Of a DNA stretch of 41,233 bases, positions 33,718-41,233 are shown one piece after another. The DNA is from Cyclobacteriaceae bacterium. GTDB taxonomy: Bacteria > Bacteroidota > Bacteroidia > Cytophagales > Cyclobacteriaceae. Each line of letters opens with the position of its first letter. Within the stretch, counting starts at the first letter, position 1. Below the pieces are notes generated by a model, which did no database searches, had not been told where the DNA came from, and saw only the letters and a program-made list of their open reading frames with translations. The stretch lies in assembly GCA_022842845.1 (NCBI GenBank), contig JALHOT010000024.1:1-41233 (forward strand), given 5' to 3'. Both the position numbers and the translations under genes were made by a program.

Positions 33718-33915
33718 GTACCTGTCCGATAGCGAACAAAAAACTTGTAGGTAATTGATGGTAAAAATGCATTTTTGAGCAGTATTGAAGGCTGATGTGC
33801 TTCGGTATGGCCTTTGTGTCACCCTTTACGTCTCCGGACAACATGAAACAATGATTTGAAAATACAAGCAGCCTAATCACTAAAAACAGATCGGGTACTT
33901 CCTAATAAAAGCAAA

Positions 33916-35301
33916 ATGACTGAATCCAAACACGGTAAAATTTTAATAGTCGATGACAACGAAGACTTGCTCAAAGCAGCCAAGATGTTTTTGAAGCGAC
34001 ACTTCGCACAAGTAGATGTAGAGAAAAATCCTGAGGCCATACCTGGTCTGTTAAGCCAGGAAGATTACGATGTCATTCTACTCGACATGAACTTTACCAA
34101 AGATGTGGTGAGCGGGCACGAAGGCTACTTGTGGCTGGAGCGCATCCTCCAAATTGATCCATCTGCTGTGGTGGTGCTCATCACCGCCTATGGTGATGTA
34201 CAAATGGCTGTAAAGGCCATCAAAGCAGGCGCTACTGATTTTGTATTAAAGCCCTGGGAAAATGAAAAGCTACTCGCCACCTTGTACGCAGCCATGCGCT
34301 TACGCGAAACACGCGATGAAGTTGAAACCCTGAAAGTAAAGAACCAGGAAATTAACCGTGAGCTCAACCACCGTTACAGCGATATTATAGGGCAAAGCAG
34401 CATCATGCAAAAAATATTTGCCACCATCGACAGGGTGGCTAAAACCGATGCTAACGTGTTGATCTTGGGCGAAAACGGAACCGGCAAAGAATTAATTGCA
34501 AGAGCCATCCACAAAAACTCAGTTCGGCAGAACCAAAACTTTGTAAGTGTCGACCTGGGCTCCATTACCGAAACACTTTTTGAAAGTGAGCTCTTCGGTC
34601 ATAAAAAAGGATCCTTTACCGATGCCAAAGAGGACCGTGCCGGTCGCTTTGAGCTTGCCAACGGAGGCACTTTGTTTTTAGATGAGATTGGTAACCTCTC
34701 TATGCCTTTACAGGCCAAGCTACTCACGGTATTACAAAACCGAAGAGTAAGTCGTGTAGGCGCCAATAAAGAAACACCTGTTGACATTCGCCTCATCTGC
34801 GCCACCAATATGCCACTGTATGAGATGGTGAAGGAAAATCGCTTCCGACAAGATTTGTTGTACAGAATCAATACCATCGAAATACAATTACCATCCCTGC
34901 GCGAGCGATTCGAAGACATCCCCTTACTGGCCAATTTCTTTTTAAAGCAGTACGCTGAAAAGTATAATAAGAACATCAGCAAAATCAGTGATGCTGCCCT
35001 TACGCGCATGCACAAACACAGCTGGCCTGGCAACATCAGAGAATTACAGCACGCCATTGAACGCGCGGTGATTTTAAGTAATGCCAGTGTTTTACAACCC
35101 GAAGACTTCAATTTCAATGTTGCTTCACCTAAAGAGGAAAATGCTCAACTTAGTCTTGAACAATACAATCTGGATGAAGTGGAGAAATTGCTGATCAGGA
35201 AAGTACTAAAGAAGTACAACGGCAACATTACCCAAGCCGCCAGCGAACTGGGGCTTACACGATCCTCTCTATACCGAAGACTGGAAAAGCATGGCTTATA
35301 A
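33916..35301 (+). CDS. Sigma-54-dependent response regulator (NtrC family)
   Basis: A 461-residue regulator: receiver domain with VDDNED and phospho-acceptor Asp57 in VILLDMNF, an AAA+ domain with Walker A GENGTGKE (about 185-192) and Walker B GGTLFLDEIGNL, and a Fis-type helix-turn-helix at the C-terminus (NITQAASELGLTRSSLYRRL). The sigma-54 contact loop reads GSFTDA near residues 231-236 instead of the classic GAFTGA; the essential F-T is kept, and the loop still looks active. It probably drives the adaptor-ATPase and permease operons on the other strand through the -24/-12 element at 33635-33653. Its own kinase gene is 61 bp downstream. Confidence 0.94.
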   Translation: MTESKHGKILIVDDNEDLLKAAKMFLKRHFAQVDVEKNPEAIPGLLSQEDYDVILLDMNFTKDVVSGHEGYLWLERILQIDPSAVVVLITAYGDVQMAVKAIKAGATDFVLKPWENEKLLATLYAAMRLRETRDEVETLKVKNQEINRELNHRYSDIIGQSSIMQKIFATIDRVAKTDANVLILGENGTGKELIARAIHKNSVRQNQNFVSVDLGSITETLFESELFGHKKGSFTDAKEDRAGRFELANGGTLFLDEIGNLSMPLQAKLLTVLQNRRVSRVGANKETPVDIRLICATNMPLYEMVKENRFRQDLLYRINTIEIQLPSLRERFEDIPLLANFFLKQYAEKYNKNISKISDAALTRMHKHSWPGNIRELQHAIERAVILSNASVLQPEDFNFNVASPKEENAQLSLEQYNLDEVEKLLIRKVLKKYNGNITQAASELGLTRSSLYRRLEKHGL

Positions 35302-35362
35302 CATTGTAATACAAACCATAATTAACAAATTACCTCTCGCTAAGTAAACAGAAATACCCACG

Positions 35363-36706
35363 ATGCTGAAAGATTTTCGTTCTCGCGTAGCACTCCGAAC
35401 CATTTTGCTGGGCATCAGCATGGGGCTATTCATGTTCATGGTTACAAGGGATAATATGTTTTTTGCCTCCGTGCTCATGGGCTTCATCATCCTGGGGCAG
35501 TTGTTTGAAATATTTCGTTTTGTAAGCCAGACCAACCGTAAGCTGACACGCTTCCTTGAGTCAATCAAGTATTCAGATTTTATTTCGGGCTTTGCAGCCG
35601 ATCATAAACTAGGTAAAAGTTTTAAAGACTTAAACTATGCCATTAACGATGTAATGGAAGCCTTTCGAAAGGCAAGGTCGGAGAAGGAAGAAAGCTGGCA
35701 ATATTTAAATACCGTTGTACAACAGGTGAGAACCGGTATTCTCTCATTCGATCACGAAGGCAATATACAATTGATCAATGCCAATGCTAAGCGTTACATC
35801 GGTAATACTACCATCAAAAATATTCGCGAACTGATCGATAGCAATCCACGACTATATTATAGCATCAATGCTGTAGAAGCGGGAAAAAGTACACTGTATA
35901 AGGAAAGCAACGAATTACAAATCACCATACAATGTACAGAGCTGCGCATACGCGGAGTTGATATTAAACTCATCACCCTGCAAAACATCCAAGGAGAACT
36001 ACAAAAGCAAGAGGCCGAGGCCTGGCAAAACCTGACACGCGTGTTGCGTCACGAAATCATGAATTCCATCACCCCGATTTCGTCACTCACCTCTACCTTG
36101 CGCGAAATACTCGAACATGATTTAAAAAAGAAAGACGATCATTTTGAACTCAATGACGAAACAACAACAGACCTGAAAGATGGACTCGCCACTATTGAAA
36201 ACCGAAGCAAAGGTTTGATAAAATTCATCGATGCCTACCGTGAATACACCTCTTTACCCAAGCCCGTTTTCAAGACTGTGCTATTAAAAGAGCTAGTTGA
36301 TAAAGTAGCCACTTTAATGAAAGAGGAATTAAAACGAACCAACATAGCATTTAAAGTAAGCTGCGCTTCGGATTATCTGAGCATACAGGCTGATGAAGAA
36401 ATGATTGAGCAGGTATTAATCAACCTGCTTAAAAATGCAAAAGAAGCATTACACGAAACAGCAAATGCCACGCTCGAACTAAAAGTATATCAGCAGGATA
36501 ACGCTATTAAAATTGACATACTCGACAACGGACCTGGCATAATAAAGGAAGCTATTGAAAACATTTTTGTTCCCTTCTATACCACCAAACGCAGCGGCTC
36601 AGGTATTGGTTTAAGCCTATCGCGTCAAATTATGCAGCTACACAATGGTTCTATTTCAGTAGTATCAGAACCGGATGTAAGAACTGTTTTTACTTTGAAA
36701 TTTTAA
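35363..36706 (+). CDS. Sensor histidine kinase, partner of the sigma-54 regulator
   Basis: A 447-residue kinase with two membrane segments near the start (about 10-30 and 34-55), a HAMP/coil region, a PAS-like domain (about 110-190: VRTGILSFDHEGNIQLINANAKRY), a HisKA helix with His near residue 230 in LRHEIMNSITPISSL, and an HATPase domain with NLLKNAKEAL, DNGPGI and SGSGIGLSLSRQI. It has almost no periplasmic sensing region, so it probably senses membrane or cytoplasmic conditions. It follows the regulator gene by 61 bp. Its stop codon overlaps the stop of the convergent gene by two bases in the shared TTAA. Confidence 0.93.
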   Translation: MLKDFRSRVALRTILLGISMGLFMFMVTRDNMFFASVLMGFIILGQLFEIFRFVSQTNRKLTRFLESIKYSDFISGFAADHKLGKSFKDLNYAINDVMEAFRKARSEKEESWQYLNTVVQQVRTGILSFDHEGNIQLINANAKRYIGNTTIKNIRELIDSNPRLYYSINAVEAGKSTLYKESNELQITIQCTELRIRGVDIKLITLQNIQGELQKQEAEAWQNLTRVLRHEIMNSITPISSLTSTLREILEHDLKKKDDHFELNDETTTDLKDGLATIENRSKGLIKFIDAYREYTSLPKPVFKTVLLKELVDKVATLMKEELKRTNIAFKVSCASDYLSIQADEEMIEQVLINLLKNAKEALHETANATLELKVYQQDNAIKIDILDNGPGIIKEAIENIFVPFYTTKRSGSGIGLSLSRQIMQLHNGSISVVSEPDVRTVFTLKF

Positions 36707-37413
36707 CTACCCTTCTTTTTGTTATCAAGCCTGATGCCAACTCCAGCGTTAATTTTTAAACCTGTCCAGTTCGCAGTAGCTTCATTACTATAAACATAAA
36801 GACTATTGCCATTACTATCGATAAGCTTTCCGGGTATATTTAATTGAAAACCACATCTGGTTGAGATAAACAATAAATCATTTAAAAAATACTTAGCCAC
36901 AAAGCCTAACTCACCTACTCTATTACCCGATCTATAACTTTCCCTTTCCTGTTTTACGTTTTCTGCTATCATTTCGAAATAGTAAGTCTCTAGCCACGAG
37001 ACTCCTTGTCCTACCGCAGTATAGCCAGCTATCTCATACCTTCTGTCTTTTGTCAGTACATATTCCCCTTGTAGTAATAAACCTACAAATTTCAGCGATT
37101 GATCGAATACTACTTTGCCAGAGTAATCGGCATAAGTAGCTCTTCCACCTGTTGATGTTGTATACAATTGAAATCCGGTTCTAAATTTAGGATTGATCAG
37201 CCACGTGGCTGAAAAACCATGTTGCCAATAGGCAGGGAAATCATCGGTCACTTTAAAATCAACATTAAAGTCACTTAGCTTTTGTTGTCTTAAACTTTTC
37301 ATATCTGACATACTAACGAAAGACACACCAGTATGTAGGGTAAGATCTTGCGCAAGTACCTTGTGCAAACACAACACTTGTAGGAGTGATGAAAATAAAA
37401 TCAGATACCTCAT
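36703..37413 (-). CDS. Exported hypothetical protein, probable outer membrane beta-barrel
   Basis: A 236-residue protein with a signal peptide (MRYLILFSSLLQVLCLHKVLAQ). The mature part has alternating strands rich in Gly/Tyr (FGTGFQLYT type, LGFVAKYFLNDLLF, LKINAGVGIRL) consistent with an 8- to 10-stranded outer membrane barrel. No named family recognised. Its start overlaps the stop of the upstream lipoprotein gene by 4 bases (ATGA), so they are translationally coupled and may form a surface pair. Confidence 0.6.
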   Translation of the reverse strand: MRYLILFSSLLQVLCLHKVLAQDLTLHTGVSFVSMSDMKSLRQQKLSDFNVDFKVTDDFPAYWQHGFSATWLINPKFRTGFQLYTTSTGGRATYADYSGKVVFDQSLKFVGLLLQGEYVLTKDRRYEIAGYTAVGQGVSWLETYYFEMIAENVKQERESYRSGNRVGELGFVAKYFLNDLLFISTRCGFQLNIPGKLIDSNGNSLYVYSNEATANWTGLKINAGVGIRLDNKKKGS

Positions 37414-39209
37414 TTAAAATATTTCAGATCAGCATAAACAATAGTGCCATTCCAACCATTGAGCTCAGTAAATACTTTGCCATTGCACAAAGTAAGCCTG
37501 TACCCTGCATGTGGAAGTCGCTTCACCACAAGGCTCGCCACATCTAATAAATAATAACCGTCAGAATTATTACCGATTAATACGGCATCCGAAGAACTAT
37601 CGTACTGAAAGCCAATAGCACTATAAGAGGGAATATTGGTTTGAAAAGAATATACTTGAGCGAAAGTATTTAAATCATAAACCTCACAGCGTCTGTTCCT
37701 ATCGGCTACTAACAATTTATCATTCCCTAAAAATACAGCTTTAGCCACGGGATAAAAATTGACGTATGAAACATGTTCATATTGTCCATTCTTTAACTCA
37801 AAAATTTTACCGTTATCAACCAAATATTTTCCTGTTGAAGAAATAGCCAATGACTCGCTAAAAGTTTGTCTTCTGTACAATGTATCATAAGCAGGCAGAC
37901 TTATAACACAATTACTAAGTCTTGTTTGAATAGCGATAAGGCCAGTATTCGAAACTGAAAAATCTTCAAAAGACCCTACAATGGGTAACCTATTAGAAAG
38001 CTCAAGTGACTTAGCATCGGTCTGATAAATAACCGGCTTACTATTTTCATATTGTAAAGTAATCAGATGCGCTCCATTTTCAGATAATGCTTGTTGAACA
38101 TACGTTTCAGATCTTGTAGTAGCCAAAACCTGAAATTCTTCATCTAAAATTGAATATTTGACCCCATCATAAAAACCTAATGAATGATAAAGTTTATGTA
38201 ATGGATTAAAATACACAGGCTGTTCACGCCAAGCAGAAAATCCATCGCCTAAGAAATAAGGAATTGAAAAAGTAAAAGATCTTAATTGATCAGCTGGTCG
38301 AAAAGAAATAGAAAGATCGTTATATAATGTACCGAAACTAGGGAGTTCTGAAGAAGTATAAGTGGTGTCAAGAAGAGCCTTACCCGTAATCCTTCCTTTA
38401 TGACTAACAACCACATCAACCGTGTTGTTTAAAAATTTTGGTGAACTCCAATGGACTTTAAGTTCGTTATTTACTATTTGAAAATCAAAGGTAGGTTCCC
38501 ATCGAAGTTCTTGAGTAACTGGTGTACTCTCTTTGTTATTATCTCCAACCACTGTTAATGAATACCGGGCCCACCCTCCGACAAAATCCACATCATCCCA
38601 AACAGTTTCTTGCGCACTATCAATTAATATTGTCTTGCACGGATAAAAGTAGTAATTATCGTTTGTGCAATACTTTATAATTTTATAATAACCAAAGTTC
38701 CATTTAGTATAAGAAGACCAATTGAGTAAAACAGTACCAGTTGCAGTATCCATTTTTATAAAAGAAGGTTTCTCCGGGGCAGATCCATCAATAACAAAAA
38801 TCTTCTTAAAGAGAATCTCTTCATTATCCAATCCAAGATTATCGGCAAGACTCCCATTACCATTTTGAACAATCGCTTTGATGGTAACAGTATAAAAACC
38901 AGGACTAAAATAGTTTGGATCAATAACAAAGTAATCATCTTTAGACCGACCTGTATAAATCACTTGATCGTTTACCAAAACCTCCGAGCTAACGAAAGGG
39001 AAGTCAAGTGACGAGACCGAATAACTAAACAAGGTTTGCGAAGAGACGTAAACTGTATCCTTTCCTTCTTCAAGCTTAATGCTGATGGCATTAGTATTTC
39101 TTTTCTCAATAGTTTTATAAAATTCCCCATCAGGTTCGAAATAGCACGAGGCAAGCCCTGCCACTAATAAAAGAAAGCACAACCTGGCTGTAAACATTTT
39201 ATTGAACAT
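37410..39209 (-). CDS. Unrecognised lipoprotein with Ig-like and propeller-like regions
   Basis: A 599-residue protein with a lipoprotein signal and lipobox LASC (residues about 20-23); translation could also start at Met5. The first half has beta-sandwich repeats of Ig/fibronectin style (DTATGTVLLNWSSYTKWNFGYYKI), and the second half (about 380-590) has repeated short strands of YWTD/WD-like propeller type (for example YVLDNGKIFELKNGQYEHV and AVLIGNNSDGYYLLDVASLVVKRL). Its DNA is visibly more A+T-rich than the neighbouring genes. I do not recognise a named family. It is the first gene of a two-gene unit with the following barrel protein. Confidence 0.55.
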   Translation of the reverse strand: MFNKMFTARLCFLLLVAGLASCYFEPDGEFYKTIEKRNTNAISIKLEEGKDTVYVSSQTLFSYSVSSLDFPFVSSEVLVNDQVIYTGRSKDDYFVIDPNYFSPGFYTVTIKAIVQNGNGSLADNLGLDNEEILFKKIFVIDGSAPEKPSFIKMDTATGTVLLNWSSYTKWNFGYYKIIKYCTNDNYYFYPCKTILIDSAQETVWDDVDFVGGWARYSLTVVGDNNKESTPVTQELRWEPTFDFQIVNNELKVHWSSPKFLNNTVDVVVSHKGRITGKALLDTTYTSSELPSFGTLYNDLSISFRPADQLRSFTFSIPYFLGDGFSAWREQPVYFNPLHKLYHSLGFYDGVKYSILDEEFQVLATTRSETYVQQALSENGAHLITLQYENSKPVIYQTDAKSLELSNRLPIVGSFEDFSVSNTGLIAIQTRLSNCVISLPAYDTLYRRQTFSESLAISSTGKYLVDNGKIFELKNGQYEHVSYVNFYPVAKAVFLGNDKLLVADRNRRCEVYDLNTFAQVYSFQTNIPSYSAIGFQYDSSSDAVLIGNNSDGYYLLDVASLVVKRLPHAGYRLTLCNGKVFTELNGWNGTIVYADLKYFK

Positions 39210-39226
39210 GCTCGCGACTAAAAATT

Positions 39227-39234
39227 CAAATTTA
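39227..39234 (-). promoter_or_regulatory. Candidate -7 element for the lipoprotein gene
   Basis: On the minus strand TAAATTTG (39227-39234) fits TAnnTTTG and lies 18 bases from the ATG at 39209, or 30 from the alternative start at 39197, which would give a more normal leader. No clear TTG -33 element. Confidence 0.35.
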
Positions 39235-39348
39235 CGACATCAAACATCTTAAAAAAGTCAGTACTATTGATTTATTCTCGCATTAAACAATTTATTGAAC
39301 CAGCTACCAAAAAGCTTATTCATAACCAATCAATATTTCCTCTTAATA

Positions 39349-39753
39349 CTAACCTGCCGCTAACGACTTCCACGGATTCCAATCTTTCATATATTCTTGT
39401 CGGCTTACAATCAAAGCTTTTTCTATTTGCCCTTCCATGATAGGGGTAAATCCGTAATCGTAAACCAAATAATACACTTGCTTGGTTCTTGTCACAAATA
39501 AAGAAGTGAAGCAATCGAAATTATACCCCATTGCGACCAGCACTTCCTTTCTTACAGTGGCCTTACCCTGGGGGCATAAAGTCTTTAAAATGGTTCGGTT
39601 TTTACGCAGGACCTGATTAGTGTTTAATAAAATTCGTTGAGACACAATTTTATTTTGGTTATTAGCCAATGCCCTGCATTGATCTCCACAAAATTTCTTA
39701 TCGGCCCGACCGCTAATGGGCGTTCCGCAAATAAGGCAAAGACGAGTATTCAT
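39349..39753 (-). CDS. Small zinc-ribbon protein, Bacteroidota-specific family
   Basis: The start is set at 39753 (MNTRLCLICGTPI), directly before a zinc ribbon: CxxC at residues 6-9 and a second pair about 13 residues later (FCGDQC). The longer frame from 39834 adds 27 residues that cross the promoter region of the divergent recombinase gene. The 134-residue protein matches a common Bacteroidota family of unknown function with RKNRTILKTLCPQGKATVRKE after the ribbon and aromatic strands (YNFDCFTSLF, YYLVYDYGFTP) at the end. It may bind nucleic acid. It is divergent from the recombinase gene, with 126 bp between. Confidence 0.7.
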   Translation of the reverse strand: MNTRLCLICGTPISGRADKKFCGDQCRALANNQNKIVSQRILLNTNQVLRKNRTILKTLCPQGKATVRKEVLVAMGYNFDCFTSLFVTRTKQVYYLVYDYGFTPIMEGQIEKALIVSRQEYMKDWNPWKSLAAG

Positions 39754-39788
39754 AACTAAACCTAAAATCCAATTTACTGCACACCTAG

Positions 39789-39804
39789 CCGGGTTATTAC
39801 CCGG
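39789..39804. repeat. Hairpin CCGGGT-TATT-ACCCGG in the recombinase promoter region
   Basis: CCGGGT (39789-39794) and ACCCGG (39799-39804) are an exact inverted repeat with a 4-base loop. The flanks hold further A+T-rich symmetric words (TATACGAATATA, and TTTTAACACGTTTAAAA around 39827). It may be a regulator or recombinase binding site for the divergent pair. Confidence 0.35.
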
Positions 39805-39879
39805 ATATATACGAATATACACGGGTTTTAACACGTTTAAAATAGCTTCTTTAATTACTCTTGCTCAAAACTTCCTAAC

Positions 39880-41031
39880 ATGAACAAGCTACCGATTATT
39901 ACGCTCCGAAATCTGATGATTGATGGAGTCAAATGCATTGGATTACAGTACTATCCTACCAGGGTGGTCGATATTTTAGTCAACAGCCTTGATAAAGTGA
40001 AGTATTCTGATGAATACAAAATGCGATATATACTCAATAATGAAACCAACCTAAAAGTGATAATGGAACGCTTTAGGGGCGTAGCATGGATCAATTACAA
40101 GTTCTTCTATAAAAACAAACCAATCCACACCCATGGGGAAAATGAAGACTTTAGTCAATTGAAGGATAAAAACGAGAATAAGGAAAACCATTTGCATTAT
40201 TGTCCTCCGGAATACATTCAATTACTGGAAACCAGGCGCTACAGTTTGAACACTGCCCGAACGTACTGTGCCCTCTTTGCTGATTTTACCTACCACTACC
40301 GGGACCGAAACTTAAACGACATCAATGAAAAGGACATAAAAGATTATGTGCATGGAATTGTGAAGTCAGGTAAATCTGCATCCTACCAAAATCAAGTAAT
40401 TAATGCCATTAAGTTCTATTATGAGCAAGTGCTGGATATGCCTCAGCGATTCTACGAAATAGATAGACCAAATAAAGAACGCAAGCTACCGATGGTTATG
40501 AGTGAGGAAGAGATTATGCTTACACTCAACTCGATTGAGAACCTCAAGCATAAAGCAGTACTAGTAACCATGTACAGCTGCGGCTTACGCATATCCGAAC
40601 TTTTGGCATTAAAACTGACTGACATCCAATCTGATCGAAAGCTTGTTCTTGTAAGAGAAGGAAAGGGAAAGAAGGACCGAACAACGGTACTAGCCCAAAC
40701 AACCCTTGAGTTGCTCCGGAAATATTACCTTATTTATCAGCCAAAAGTCTACCTCTTTGAAGGAGGGCCAGGAATCCCATACAGTGCTAAAAGTGTGTCA
40801 CATATACTGAAACAGGCTTTAGAGCGCGCAGGTATTAAGAAACACGCTACCCCCCATACATTGCGTCATTCATTTGCCACACACCTACTGGAAAACGGAA
40901 CGGACCTACGGTACATACAGGTATTGCTGGGGCACAACTCACCAAAAACCACAGAAATTTATGCTCATGTGAGCACACGCTACCTGAAAGATGTTAAGAG
41001 TCCTATTGAAAAGCTAAAAGTTCAATTTTAA
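39880..41031 (+). CDS. Tyrosine-type site-specific recombinase (Xer-like)
   Basis: A 383-residue recombinase. After an unusual N-terminal segment of about 115 residues comes the core-binding (SAM-like) domain (about 118-200: TARTYCALFADFTYHYR), then the catalytic domain with Arg237 in SCGLRISELL, Lys near 264 in GKGKKDRT, His326 and Arg329 in HTLRHSF, His352 in LLGHNSPKTT and the nucleophile Tyr361 in EIYAH; all catalytic residues are present. The extra helix that marks true IntI integron integrases, between the second and third conserved patches, is absent. Such enzymes recombine short core sites. The N-terminal extension and the hairpins right after the gene suggest a role in a cassette-like system, not chromosome dimer resolution. 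Confidence 0.93.
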   Translation: MNKLPIITLRNLMIDGVKCIGLQYYPTRVVDILVNSLDKVKYSDEYKMRYILNNETNLKVIMERFRGVAWINYKFFYKNKPIHTHGENEDFSQLKDKNENKENHLHYCPPEYIQLLETRRYSLNTARTYCALFADFTYHYRDRNLNDINEKDIKDYVHGIVKSGKSASYQNQVINAIKFYYEQVLDMPQRFYEIDRPNKERKLPMVMSEEEIMLTLNSIENLKHKAVLVTMYSCGLRISELLALKLTDIQSDRKLVLVREGKGKKDRTTVLAQTTLELLRKYYLIYQPKVYLFEGGPGIPYSAKSVSHILKQALERAGIKKHATPHTLRHSFATHLLENGTDLRYIQVLLGHNSPKTTEIYAHVSTRYLKDVKSPIEKLKVQF

Positions 41032-41032
41032 T

Positions 41033-41176
41033 ATGTTTAAAATTATTCCGATTTTGGGACTTAGTGATGGATGGGCAATTATTAACCTTTCTGGCCCCTT
41101 CATCCAAAACAGATATATCAGCAATACTGATATATGGATGTTGTGGCCAATTGGGTGGGCTCCGTGGACAGATTAG
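41033..41176 (+). CDS. Possible 47-codon ORF after the recombinase
   Basis: An ATG one base after the recombinase stop starts a frame of 47 codons (MFKIIPILGLSDGWAIINL at the start, WMLWPIGWAPWTD at the end) that ends at TAG 41174-41176. It is hydrophobic and Trp-rich, and runs across both hairpins described below. It may be a chance frame; there is no evident ribosome site apart from the coupled position. Confidence 0.25.
   Translation: MFKIIPILGLSDGWAIINLSGPFIQNRYISNTDIWMLWPIGWAPWTD
41101..41140. repeat. Imperfect hairpin with one-sided bulge
   Basis: ATATATCAG (41113-41121) and CTGATATAT (41127-41135) form a perfect 9-bp stem around CAATA. Outside it, CATCC (41101-41105) matches GGATG (41136-41140) with a 7-base unpaired stretch on the left side only. 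It may act as a terminator of the recombinase gene or as part of a recombination site. Confidence 0.4.
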
Positions 41177-41189
41177 ACCAAGCCGACAA
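41141..41189. repeat. Candidate recombination site (att-like foldback) at the window edge
   Basis: TTGT-GGC-(CAA)-TTGG at 41141-41154 pairs with CCAA-GCC-(G)-ACAA at 41178-41189, giving an interrupted stem with three unpaired bases on one side and one on the other, around a loop of 23 bases. Such asymmetric bulges are what folded integron attC sites have, but the end sequences do not fit the attC R-box consensus. The next start codon (41203) is 13 bases further on. The role is inferred from position and shape only. Confidence 0.35.
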
Positions 41190-41202
41190 TTTTTAGAAAC
41201 GA

Positions 41203-41233
41203 ATGACTACTGACGACTATAAAGTTTTAATAA
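41203..41233 (+). CDS. Start of a new ORF, cut by the window edge
   Basis: ATG at 41203 opens a frame reading MTTDDYKVLI to the window end. It is 13 bases after the candidate site above. Too little is present to recognise, but the close spacing suits a cassette-borne gene. Confidence 0.3.
   Translation, partial: MTTDDYKVLI

Noticed and set aside
34599-35117. 172-codon minus-strand frame opposite the sigma-54 regulator
   Set aside because: It lies fully inside a gene with clear AAA+ motifs and shows no protein-like pattern.
39880-41031. Calling the recombinase an integron integrase (IntI)
   Set aside because: The extra helix between the second and third patches that defines IntI is not present, and the downstream foldback does not match the attC consensus.

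Overview
The window comes from a free-living member of the Bacteroidota, most likely order Cytophagales. The evidence is a set of lineage-typical genes (DUF2911 protein, DUF5117/5118-type zinc metalloprotease, beta-propeller two-component sensor, ADOP-type ABC permeases, CrtZ plus fused lycopene cyclase, DUF6624 lipoprotein), many lipoproteins and outer-membrane-type signal peptides, and a few TAnnTTTG promoter-like elements. No rRNA, tRNA, CRISPR array or insertion sequence was seen.

Layout. 1-3.7 kb: the end of a lipid kinase gene, a DUF2911 lipid-or-surface protein of unknown role, and a TPR sensor histidine kinase. 3.9-10 kb: a large periplasmic zinc metalloprotease and an overlapping pair of NarL-type response regulator and giant propeller sensor kinase. 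10-12 kb: tryptophanase, followed by a gene-free stretch that ends in a strong minus-strand terminator. 11.9-19.1 kb: metabolic and membrane genes (MgtC/DUF4010 protein, DUF885-like lipoprotein, PH-domain protein, DUF6624 lipoprotein, MFS transporter, YtcJ-type amidohydrolase). 19.2-23.5 kb: an LtaS-like phosphatase/transferase, an outer membrane protein, and a three-gene carotenoid end-modification operon (SRPBCC, CrtZ, fused lycopene cyclase) with no crtB or crtI in view.

23.9-36.7 kb is the most coherent system: a periplasmic adaptor and ABC ATPase (minus strand), then a strong terminator, then three different ADOP/MacB-type permeases, with a divergent sigma-54 response regulator and its histidine kinase on the plus strand. 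A near-consensus -24/-12 element sits in front of the adaptor, so the regulator probably controls the export genes. This looks like an envelope-stress or antimicrobial-peptide efflux module.

36.7-41.2 kb is accessory DNA: an unrecognised, visibly A+T-rich lipoprotein/outer membrane protein pair, a small zinc-ribbon protein, and a divergent Xer-like tyrosine recombinase. Right after the recombinase come two imperfect hairpins with one-sided bulges and then a new start codon at the window edge. I read this as a possible recombination site feeding a cassette-like array; this is the best candidate for something undescribed, but it is inference only.
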